A stretch of 64,000 nucleotides of DNA, taken from a virus. The stretch is taken from positions 1-64,000 of the IMG/VR virus record IMGVR_UViG_3300033142_001194. One strand, written 5' to 3'. Position 1 is the first letter of the stretch. Each line of letters begins with the position of its first letter. The notes under the pieces were generated by a model that was given only the letters and a program-made list of their open reading frames with translations, was not told the DNA's origin and ran no database searches. The position numbers and the translations under genes are program-made. Shown piece after piece: positions 42,355 through 49,747 of this stretch.

Positions 42355-42846
42355 TTATTTTGATGATGCGTCAGTGTCTTCTTCTGATGCAATTAAAAGT
42401 AAAGACTGTAGTGAGTAACGTCTACCATACGTACAATTAACTCCAATTACCTGTGCAGGACTAAGGTTATTCATTACCTTAATAGGTAATTCAATAGAAC
42501 TCTTAAACCATTCACCACTGGAATGTAGTAATGTTGTATGTGTTACTACTGAAGGTACACTACCCTTTACTAACTCATGAGACTGAACAATAGCTAATTC
42601 ATTATCTGAAAGAGCTTTTCTAGCAATATCTGTGATACTACCAAGTTCCATGTATTTGTATCCATACCCCTGTTTATCCTTTGAACCATTAGACATTGCA
42701 CCTTGAGCTTTAGCCAGTGCAAATGCTAATCCTCCTATAGTAGGTGAACTAGACTCAGGGAAAGTTCTTGGTTCAGGTACTGCTTTAACTTCTTCTTTTT
42801 TAATTACTAAATTTTCATCTAGTTTTTCTTCATTTACTTCTGCCAT
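42355..42846 (-). CDS. erf: ERF-family single-strand annealing protein, 163 aa
   Basis: The hallmark order of the ERF family is visible: LAFALAKAQGAMSN (about 42), DKQGYGYKYMELGSITDI (about 60), LSDNELAIVQSHEL, TLLHSSGEWFKSSIELP (about 105) and CTYGRRYSLQSLLLIASEEDTD (C-terminus). Such proteins anneal complementary strands in phage recombination. It would work with the SSB-like protein and the PD-(D/E)XK nuclease encoded nearby. Confidence 0.85.
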   Translation of the reverse strand: MAEVNEEKLDENLVIKKEEVKAVPEPRTFPESSSPTIGGLAFALAKAQGAMSNGSKDKQGYGYKYMELGSITDIARKALSDNELAIVQSHELVKGSVPSVVTHTTLLHSSGEWFKSSIELPIKVMNNLSPAQVIGVNCTYGRRYSLQSLLLIASEEDTDASSK

Positions 42847-42881
42847 ATTTTCCTCATTAAATGGGTGAAAGTTAATACACT

Positions 42882-45029
42882 CTAACTCTGTCTATTGGCA
42901 ATTGCCTTTATGACAGTAACTAGAATTGTTTTATTTATTTCGTCCTCCTGTAAGCTATCTGGTAATTTATTATTAAAATCTAAAATGTTTTCTCTAATGG
43001 TTTCAAATTCTAATCCTTGATCCACAAGCAATAATGCATATTTAAGAATAATGTTATTCCTACCTGATTGCTGTGCATTGTTAAGGAAGAATCTTTGTAA
43101 CTTGTCTAAAGAAAACTGATCCAATACCTGTTTAGTATATGCATCTGCTTTAGCTGTTCTTGGTATAAAAGGTAATACGTCTAAAAGCTTTCCTTCATTA
43201 TAAAAGTACTTACCTGAATTACTTAACCACTTACGTGATCTTTGGTTTGTTCCTTCATCAACTGAGAAAGGTAACCAAGAATATACACTTCCAATAAACT
43301 CTTTGAATTCGCTAGAATCTAATTTCAAAATATAGTTCATAGGTAATATTAATCTAAACCTATTTGTATCTTCTGAATGTCTCTTAGTTGTGTATGTTAA
43401 AAACGTATAGTCTTTTAACAATAGGTGGACTGTATTAAGAGATACTTCACCATCTAAATCAAGTACTACAAGATTAAAACCTGTAAGAGCGTTAAGCTCA
43501 TTTCTATGGTTTTCTTTGAACTGATGGTTTGCCCAATGATAACCATTGGCTTGTGTTAGTTTATGTAACTCCTTAAACTTAACTTTCTCAGCTACATATC
43601 TATAAGCTTCATGATCTGAATAACTTATTATGATTTCATCTAAGTTAGTTTCTTTTAAACTATCACCTGATATAAATTCTATACCATCTTCAAACCTACG
43701 CTTAATAGATATATTGTGTTTATACCCATATGCAGTAGCTAAGGTAAGCATATCTCTTCTATTGGTTTCACTACCCTTATAAAATACTAAGTCTTCAAGT
43801 AAATCAGCATGTGTTGATTCTGAGCCATGAGAAGCTAGGTACTTAGCCAATCTTACGTAGTTCTTATCTCTTGTAAGGATTTTACTAAACGCTTCACCAG
43901 ACTCCTCTACGAGCTTCATAGCGCTATGTAGTATGTCTGGGGTAAGTGTAAAATCACCTCTTACAAAAGCATATGCTCCTGCAAGCTTAAGTGTTTTAAA
44001 ATACCTATGAGATATTTCTGCTTTTCTCATTTCCTCATGTTCAGGTAATTGAGATGCTAACTCTTCACAATCCATTCTGTATTGGATTAGTTCTATAGCA
44101 GTTTCTTTAGGTACTGAAATAGCTTGATTAAAATAAGATATATCTGCAAGTGATTCTAAGTGTTTTGCTAAACCATCTAAAGATGCTTTACTGGTATCGT
44201 TTACGAGCTCATTAAACACCTCTTCAGCAGTCATTCCTTTACTGTTTGGTTTATGTGTTGATACACCAAACAAACATCTTCTAGCATATCCTGCATCTAG
44301 TAAGGAATACATTTCATCTTCTGAAGCAGAACCATTAAACAACCTGCTTGGAGTTCCATACATTAATAAGTTACTTGGTACACCTGATCTAAGACCTATA
44401 CCTCTTTTATTATCAGAAGTTACTTTAGTAAGTTTTCCTTTAGTTAACCCTTTATCGTATACCTCAAGGTACATTCCAAATAGTTCTTTGTTACTAACAA
44501 TATTAGAACCAATTTCATCTATGATCCAATTAAGACTACCTGCACCTGCTAATTGAAATTTCTCACGTAATTGTTTAGTTGCTGGTGATGTACCCTCACT
44601 AAAATTAAAAGCAAAGTTACCTTTGGAATCATATTCCTTTTGTAGCTCTTCTAATACTTCATCTGGATCACTTCCTGCAGCAGAAGACCTTGTAATTGCT
44701 AAGTGAGCTAAATGTTTAGTTGAGATTATAGGTAAAGTAAAATCAGTAAACTTATCTTTGAATAAGTGGATAACATTTTCTTCTATAATATTAGAAGAGA
44801 AAGTTTTACCTGTACCTGAGTTAGCTAAATTAAGTGCATAGACATTAACAGGTATTTGACCCCTATCTAAGGTATCTAAATATGTTCTTTGCATACTTGC
44901 TACTTCAGCAAAGTAATAAGCTATCATTACCCTAAAGAATAGTGGTGAATCATTCTGTGTTCTCTTACATAGTATCTGAACCAACTCTTCTGATTCTTTA
45001 AAGTGGGATGTAGTACTTAGATCAACCAT
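42882..45029 (-). CDS. Helicase-primase (N4 gp43-like), 715 aa
   Basis: The N-terminal half has a Walker A GTGKT (residues 72-76) in LANSGTGKTFSSN and a Walker B-like LNWIIDEIGSN (about 170), as in DUF3987-type ATPases. The C-terminal half has features of an archaeo-eukaryotic-type primase: VVLDLDGEVS (about 520) with a D-x-D metal pair, a YTTKRHSEDTNRFRLILPM segment and DEGTNQRSRKWLSN. Both fit a replication primase with ATP-driven translocation. The length is close to N4 gp43, which lies at the same place between the nuclease and SSB genes. Confidence 0.72.
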   Translation of the reverse strand: MVDLSTTSHFKESEELVQILCKRTQNDSPLFFRVMIAYYFAEVASMQRTYLDTLDRGQIPVNVYALNLANSGTGKTFSSNIIEENVIHLFKDKFTDFTLPIISTKHLAHLAITRSSAAGSDPDEVLEELQKEYDSKGNFAFNFSEGTSPATKQLREKFQLAGAGSLNWIIDEIGSNIVSNKELFGMYLEVYDKGLTKGKLTKVTSDNKRGIGLRSGVPSNLLMYGTPSRLFNGSASEDEMYSLLDAGYARRCLFGVSTHKPNSKGMTAEEVFNELVNDTSKASLDGLAKHLESLADISYFNQAISVPKETAIELIQYRMDCEELASQLPEHEEMRKAEISHRYFKTLKLAGAYAFVRGDFTLTPDILHSAMKLVEESGEAFSKILTRDKNYVRLAKYLASHGSESTHADLLEDLVFYKGSETNRRDMLTLATAYGYKHNISIKRRFEDGIEFISGDSLKETNLDEIIISYSDHEAYRYVAEKVKFKELHKLTQANGYHWANHQFKENHRNELNALTGFNLVVLDLDGEVSLNTVHLLLKDYTFLTYTTKRHSEDTNRFRLILPMNYILKLDSSEFKEFIGSVYSWLPFSVDEGTNQRSRKWLSNSGKYFYNEGKLLDVLPFIPRTAKADAYTKQVLDQFSLDKLQRFFLNNAQQSGRNNIILKYALLLVDQGLEFETIRENILDFNNKLPDSLQEDEINKTILVTVIKAIANRQS

Positions 45030-45059
45030 CTTGTATATCCTTCTTTTTCTTTAGGTGCA

Positions 45060-45377
45060 TTAGCTGTCATTATGTTTAATACTCCAAATACGTCTATAAG
45101 CAGAAATACTTTTATTTAAACCAAGTGTTGAATTTAATAGAGATGTTAATTCTAGTTGTGTAAAACCTGCTTTAGTCCCCCTGTTTAACTTATACCTAGC
45201 ATACCCTTCAAGAATTACTGCAATATCTCTATTGGTGAAGGTGTGCATATCATATGGTCTATATTTGTTGCTAATACTGGGTTTAGTATATTTCTTAATA
45301 TTTATAGTTTTTAAAGCCAATACTACTACTGTTAATAACAGTATTGATATTACAAAAAGTAAGTACTCGTTTATCAT
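45060..45377 (-). CDS. Membrane-anchored hypothetical protein, 105 aa
   Basis: One N-terminal hydrophobic segment (YLLFVISILLLTVVVLAL) is followed by a basic soluble part with a helix-turn-helix look (TNRDIAVILEGYARYK... GFTQLELTSLLNST). The ATG shares a base with the stop of the 51-codon gene upstream. Role unknown; a membrane-tethered DNA-binding protein is one possibility. Confidence 0.55.
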   Translation of the reverse strand: MINEYLLFVISILLLTVVVLALKTINIKKYTKPSISNKYRPYDMHTFTNRDIAVILEGYARYKLNRGTKAGFTQLELTSLLNSTLGLNKSISAYRRIWSIKHNDS

Positions 45378-45532
45378 TATTCTTCCTTTTCTTTTATTGC
45401 ATCATAATACTCTCTATCTTTATTTGATTTAGTATCTGATGATTCTGGTTTGTATTCATCCCATAATGCTTCAATAGCATCTGGTAATTTAGGTACGATA
45501 GATCCAAGTATCATCAATAAATATGGATTCAT
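45377..45532 (-). CDS. Small acidic protein, 51 aa
   Basis: The ATG at 45532 follows a strong AAAGGAGACTAA site and the frame is coupled to the next gene by a 1-base overlap. It reads MNPYLLMILGSIVPKLPDAI with a hydrophobic start and an acidic/Lys-rich tail. It is the first gene after the candidate promoter hairpin at 45565. Confidence 0.6.
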   Translation of the reverse strand: MNPYLLMILGSIVPKLPDAIEALWDEYKPESSDTKSNKDREYYDAIKEKEE

Positions 45533-45564
45533 TTAGTCTCCTTTATTGTTTAACAGGGGAATAT

Positions 45565-45577
45565 AAGCCGAAGGCTT
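45565..45577 (-). promoter_or_regulatory. Candidate vRNAP promoter hairpin
   Basis: AAGCC / GAA / GGCTT forms a 5-bp stem with the same GAA loop on the plus strand as the early hairpins. It lies 33 bases upstream of the start at 45532 and would serve the leftward run that includes the helicase-primase, ERF and SSB-like genes. Flanking bases differ from the early copies. Confidence 0.45.
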
Positions 45578-45918
45578 TATAGGTAATATATTGATCTACT
45601 GCTTATATACTTTGAATAGTATATGGATATAATGCTTTATCTTTAAGACACAACAATGCCTATACCCAATTAAGGATATTGGCACTGTTCAGACATAATG
45701 CTTTAGAGCTTTAAGTAATACTTTATAGACTAAGTATTAAACCGGTAGGTCACTTATCCGTATCTTTCCTACACTGTCTTGTGTAGTCTCCTGAGTATAC
45801 GGTCATTAGCAAAGCTAACAACATGCTCTCAGAGCCCCTTGGATCATTTATGGGGATACTGATTAAGTAAATCGTTGATGTACTTCCCGTAAAACCTTAA
45901 TCAGATAGATTTCAGGCA

Positions 45919-45953
45919 TAAAAAAACCTGCAGTCTCGTAAAAGGTGCAGGTT
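45919..45953 (-). terminator. Rho-independent terminator after the nuclease gene
   Basis: AAACCTGCA (45923-45931) and TGCAGGTTT (45945-45953) form a 9-bp stem, and the minus strand runs on as seven T. It is about 105 bases past the stop of the leftward nuclease gene at 46059. Confidence 0.85.
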
Positions 45954-46058
45954 TAGATTGATATAGCAACTTATACGAGAATATGTGGTAATCGTATAAA
46001 CTGCCACATACAATCTATGGGCTTAAGTTTACTTTAATATTTATAAATTGCAACAAGT

Positions 46059-47057
46059 TTAAATTAAACCAGCAGATTGTAATTTAGAATATTGTGAACA
46101 CATTAGTTGTGCTGAACAGTAATTACAAGCTTTAGCCTTTGGTTTTACTTCATTTATTAAACCAATAGAACCATCCTTAAGGAATCTTTCATTGGCTTCA
46201 AAGAAGGTAGTAAAGTTTTTTGTACTCCTAGATGTTTTGTTTGGATCTTTATAATATTTATATACTGTAGGTCCTGTAGCCCATAAATCTTCTTGAGAAC
46301 ATTCAGGTAAATCAGGTTCTGCAATATTGTGAAAAGTTTCTAAATCTTTTAATTTATTGTTTACGTATTCTTCTGTATCTGAATAACTTATTAAAGGTAA
46401 TTTATATTCTAATAATTTGGATTGTGGATACTCAGGTTTTCTGGCTTCTAATGGATTCCAATTGGTAAAGATAAACAAAATAGAGAACGAGTCATTTGTA
46501 ATTTTATCTGGATTTAACCATCTATAAATACTTGCCTGTAGTATATACTTTTTATCATTACACTTACTCGTATATGAATACGTACCAGTGCTTTTATAGT
46601 CCATTACACGACCATTCATACACATATCAAAACAACCTGATACAGTCCAATTACCTACTTTCTTTTCAGTTCTTACTTCTAAGTAAATAGGTAATATTTC
46701 TAAACCATCTTTGTTGTATTGGTTTAACTCTTCTTCTGTTGGGTTAATCCTGATAGATCTAATTACATCCTCTGGATATCCTAAATCCTTAAGACCTTCT
46801 TTACTGTTGTTTAACCAAGCATTTTCAATACTTGTGTGATAGGCAGTACCCATAGCACTTGCAACTTTACTTGATATATCTTCTAAAGCTTCTTTAGATG
46901 TTCCTGATACTCTCCTACTTAAAATAATTTGTCTTACTGACTTCATTAATGTTGTAGTTGAAATATGCATAGGATCATCCACATGGTCATATAAATCTGT
47001 ACTTAACCACAGTGCTAATGCAATAGGTACATTAGTATTATTTGTAAATTTAGTCAT
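46059..47057 (-). CDS. PD-(D/E)XK nuclease (RecB/Cas4-like; N4 gp42 position), 332 aa
   Basis: The nuclease core is seen as GTAYHTSIENAWL (His, motif I), GCFDMCMNGRVMDYKS with the D...DYK catalytic set (about 150-170), and QASIYRWL (motif QxxxY). The C-terminus CNYCSAQLMCSQY holds three closely spaced Cys, as in Fe-S-bearing Cas4/AddB-type enzymes. It likely resects DNA ends during replication or recombination. The start at 47057 is used because the upstream extension is only the shadow of the preceding gene, with which it overlaps by 8 bases. Confidence 0.8.
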   Translation of the reverse strand: MTKFTNNTNVPIALALWLSTDLYDHVDDPMHISTTTLMKSVRQIILSRRVSGTSKEALEDISSKVASAMGTAYHTSIENAWLNNSKEGLKDLGYPEDVIRSIRINPTEEELNQYNKDGLEILPIYLEVRTEKKVGNWTVSGCFDMCMNGRVMDYKSTGTYSYTSKCNDKKYILQASIYRWLNPDKITNDSFSILFIFTNWNPLEARKPEYPQSKLLEYKLPLISYSDTEEYVNNKLKDLETFHNIAEPDLPECSQEDLWATGPTVYKYYKDPNKTSRSTKNFTTFFEANERFLKDGSIGLINEVKPKAKACNYCSAQLMCSQYSKLQSAGLI

Positions 47058-47358
47058 GAAATATTCTGTACTCCTTAATTTTCTTAAGTTCACTTTCTGA
47101 AACATTTACAAATTTACATAAATCACGTATTACTTTATTACGGGCATCTCTTTCTGTTCTTTCAAACATAATCATAAGTTGCAGTATAAGTATTGCAATA
47201 GTTTCTTCAGGGTAATCTTCAAAGGGTTCCCAAATAACTGTTTCAGCATCATAGAAGGCTTTAACACACATCAAATTATCCCAAGCATCTTCTGAATAAG
47301 TTGAAAACATAAAATCCAATGCTTTTATTTGAGGACTTGTTAAAATATTTTTAGCCAA
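47050..47358 (-). CDS. Hypothetical helical protein, 102 aa
   Basis: All-helical, acidic/hydrophobic in pattern (EAIAILILQLMIMFERTERDARNK). It overlaps its neighbours on both sides by 8 bases, consistent with one operon. No motif recognised. Confidence 0.55.
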   Translation of the reverse strand: MAKNILTSPQIKALDFMFSTYSEDAWDNLMCVKAFYDAETVIWEPFEDYPEETIAILILQLMIMFERTERDARNKVIRDLCKFVNVSESELKKIKEYRIFHD

Positions 47359-47590
47359 GTGTATACTCCTCTAATATTTCTAGTATTTCAGGTAACCTTT
47401 CTGGAAACTCTTTACTGATTTCCTCAACCATATTACATAAAGCTACACTTTCATATTTATCATAAAAGTATTTTAAAAGTATTTCCTCCTTCTCCTTTTC
47501 AGTAGCTTTATTAATTAAGTAATCTTTAGCAATATTATAATTAAAATATGCATGTTTTGGAGTATGTACTAAATCATTGTAAATCATCAC
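47351..47590 (-). CDS. Hypothetical helical protein, 79 aa
   Basis: Begins MMIYNDLVHTPKHAYFNYNI and has a highly charged helical second half (ATEKEKEEILLKYFYDKYES). Starts 4 bases inside the end of the ThyX gene (ATGA-type overlap). Not recognised. Confidence 0.55.
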   Translation of the reverse strand: MMIYNDLVHTPKHAYFNYNIAKDYLINKATEKEKEEILLKYFYDKYESVALCNMVEEISKEFPERLPEILEILEEYTLG

Positions 47591-49257
47591 ATCACCACGT
47601 TATCTTTAATTAACTGCCTGTACTGGATATACCCTTTAAAGTTTCCAGACCATAATCTATCCCCTCTATCACAATGTGTAATTCCTAATTCCCAATTATG
47701 AGAAGAATTATCCTGATGTACATGTTCCATAACCTTTGCACAGTGTTCAAAAGCTGATGCATGTACGGGAACACTTGTTACAAGCTTATTGTATAAATCT
47801 AAAGCTTTCTCTAAGCTATCATTTAAGTTTCTATAACTAACTTGAGCACAGCAACTAGCAGATATTTTAAGAGCATCTTCTTCAGAAAAGAATGGTCCAG
47901 TTCCTACATGACCGTATAGTAATGCACCTACTTCATCTCTAAAGTGTTCTACATATGGTGTATGCCAATCCCCTACTTGTAATTCTTCAGGTGTTGAGTC
48001 AGACATTGCTTTCTTCATTGCTCTAGCTAATTCAGCTATTTCAGGTTGTGCATGTTCATGATCTCGTAAGTAGAAGAAGTTATTAAACTCAGTTGAAGTT
48101 ACAATAACTTTTATATGTGAGAATGGTTCTACAATTCTATTAACTAATTGTTTATGTAACCCCTGCATATCTAAATCAGAAGCAGAATGCAGTGCTCTTA
48201 ATCCTGCATAGTTCCAAATGTATTTAACATTATCTAATGCTTCACCTGTTAATTCTTCACCAGCTTGCATACCAGGTTTGTTACTACCCCATTCTGAGGG
48301 TGTTACAGGGTTGTCACTGACCAATTGAAGCATCTTCTTAATAGGTATGGCTCTACTGCTTGCAGCATTGCGTGAGAAGCAATTATGCACAACAATATCG
48401 TTAGCTACAAAATTATGAAAGTCAGAAGAAACAGAAAGGTCATAAACCATTTGGGTACTGTGGAATTCTTTAGCTGTAACACGTACAGGTTTTCCTAAAA
48501 GAGTTTGACTTACCTGCCATCCCTGTTTTTTATGATAATGATTTTTATGGCACGAAGAGCAAGCAGCTACTACATTTTTAATATTGAATGCCTCTTCTGG
48601 GTGGGTGTGTACAGGTAGTATATGGTGCAATTCTAATGGCAAATCTGTTAAGCCGCATACCTTACAATAGTTATCCTGTGCTGCTACTACCTCACCTATA
48701 TGCTGCCTATTCCATGTGGAAGTCCATTTACCATTTATTATTTTATGAGCTAAAGGGTCAGATAATGTTTGTACTCCAAACCCCGCTGTAATTATAAAAT
48801 CCGAAGTTGTGATATCTTTTAACTCTTTCCAACCCATACTCGTAAGTATCAAGTGGTCATCTGTAGCTGTAATAGAGTAATCACCTGCTCTTAAGGTGAA
48901 TGTTTTCTTTTCCCCTACTTCCCAAATATCTGTTACCGTTGTATGGGTTACCTCGTTGGAGTCTTCATTAAGCATACGTAATCGCATCTTGTTTAACCTA
49001 TGCTGCATCGTCCTACCTAAAGAATCCCCATGTTTCCATTTAGTATAGAACTCTTTAATACTCATAGAGTACTTTCTAAAGTTTCCCCTACCTACCTGTA
49101 CACTAGGTAAATCAAAGCAAAGCATAGAATTTCCTGCTAAGCAGCGATGTGTCATAAACTCAGAATGTATCATCCGAGGATACTCAAGTTCTAAAGTTGT
49201 TATCCGATCTCCTTGAATGCTAATACTGTCAGCTATAATCTTTGCTGTTATTGTCAT
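47587..49257 (-). CDS. thyX: Flavin-dependent thymidylate synthase ThyX, interrupted by an intein
   Basis: The extein parts, 38 residues before and 264 after the intein, join to EFMTHR-CFSRNAASSRA, which is the ThyX signature (RHRxxSxNxxSxR-type dUMP-binding motif, here with THR). The rest shows GLQKQ-type helices (GLHKQLVNRIVEPFSHIKVIV), NFFYLRDHEHAQPEI and a C-terminal SHNWELGITHCDRGD. ThyX makes dTMP from dUMP with methylene-tetrahydrofolate and FAD. The active enzyme needs protein splicing. It lies among DNA replication genes and pairs functionally with dUTPase and class II RNR farther upstream. Confidence 0.93.
   Translation of the reverse strand: MTITAKIIADSISIQGDRITTLELEYPRMIHSEFMTHRCLAGNSMLCFDLPSVQVGRGNFRKYSMSIKEFYTKWKHGDSLGRTMQHRLNKMRLRMLNEDSNEVTHTTVTDIWEVGEKKTFTLRAGDYSITATDDHLILTSMGWKELKDITTSDFIITAGFGVQTLSDPLAHKIINGKWTSTWNRQHIGEVVAAQDNYCKVCGLTDLPLELHHILPVHTHPEEAFNIKNVVAACSSCHKNHYHKKQGWQVSQTLLGKPVRVTAKEFHSTQMVYDLSVSSDFHNFVANDIVVHNCFSRNAASSRAIPIKKMLQLVSDNPVTPSEWGSNKPGMQAGEELTGEALDNVKYIWNYAGLRALHSASDLDMQGLHKQLVNRIVEPFSHIKVIVTSTEFNNFFYLRDHEHAQPEIAELARAMKKAMSDSTPEELQVGDWHTPYVEHFRDEVGALLYGHVGTGPFFSEEDALKISASCCAQVSYRNLNDSLEKALDLYNKLVTSVPVHASAFEHCAKVMEHVHQDNSSHNWELGITHCDRGDRLWSGNFKGYIQYRQLIKDNVVM
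48382..49143 (-). mobile_element. HNH-type intein in ThyX (residues 39-292)
   Basis: The insert starts with Cys 39 (CLAGNSMLCF, block A), has a block B-like segment FTLRAGDYSITATDDHLIL (T-x-x-H) and ends with block F/G residues VYDLSV... NFVANDIVVHN, followed by Cys +1 of the extein. Between them lies an HNH endonuclease module (CKVCG... LELHHILPV... CSSCHKNH). Length is 254 residues. All splice residues (Cys 1, block B His, penultimate His, terminal Asn, Cys +1) are present, so it should be active. It interrupts the dUMP-binding motif. Confidence 0.93.
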
Positions 49258-49260
49258 TTA

Positions 49261-49506
49261 TTATCCTTCTGTTGTTTTAATATTTTTAACTTGTGACTCT
49301 TCAAATTCAAGAAGTCTATTTGCAAATACTGCAATTTTCTTTGCTTCACTTACCATAGAATCTTTAGATCCATATCTTGATTGATATGCTTCCATGTGGG
49401 CTAATAATTTGATTCTGACTACATATGGTTCTTCCTCTCTGATCCATCTATCAATTAAATCTGAACCATCTCTTTTAACATAATTCTTATTCTTTACTTC
49501 TGACAT
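49261..49506 (-). CDS. Hypothetical protein, 81 aa
   Basis: Basic/acidic helical protein (IREEEPYVVRIKLLAHMEAY... RLLEFEESQ) three bases upstream of ThyX in the same direction. No motif recognised. Confidence 0.55.
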   Translation of the reverse strand: MSEVKNKNYVKRDGSDLIDRWIREEEPYVVRIKLLAHMEAYQSRYGSKDSMVSEAKKIAVFANRLLEFEESQVKNIKTTEG

Positions 49507-49507
49507 A

Positions 49508-49747
49508 TTATTTTCTTCTCCACTTTAAAATATCGGTAATAATAGTATCTATCTCTGTAAAATCTAATTTCTTAACACACCGTAAAACAACTTTTAAATC
49601 TGTTGAGCAATCCTTTAAGGCATCTGAAATATATTTAATATGTGATCCATTGGATTCATATACTATTCCTGCAGTTATCATTATGCTTTTAAATTCTTGT
49701 AACTCTACGTGTGTTAGTGATCTTAGCCTAACTACTAAATCATTCAT
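49508..49747 (-). CDS. Hypothetical protein, 79 aa
   Basis: Starts MNDLVVRLRSLTHVELQEFK and is helical; its start overlaps the end of the DNA polymerase gene by 8 bases. Not recognised. Confidence 0.55.
   Translation of the reverse strand: MNDLVVRLRSLTHVELQEFKSIMITAGIVYESNGSHIKYISDALKDCSTDLKVVLRCVKKLDFTEIDTIITDILKWRRK

Larger units (their letters stand above)
45533..46058 (-). ncRNA. Structured 526-base non-coding stretch, possible ncRNA
   Basis: No convincing frame is present. The stretch has many nested inverted repeats: CCGTAT (45758) with ATACGG (45797) enclosing CTACAC (45769) with GTGTAG (45781); TTAGC/GCTAA around AAA (45806-45818); and TATACGA/TCGTATA arms near 45973-45998. It starts after a strong terminator (45919-45953) and ends at a promoter-like hairpin (45565). 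No tRNA cloverleaf or group I core could be identified. The RNA type is unknown. Confidence 0.35.

Noticed and set aside
45533-46058. tRNA or group I intron in the structured gap
   Set aside because: No T-loop (TTCGA) with cloverleaf spacing and no P7-type complementary pair with an in-frame exon junction; flanking genes are intact.
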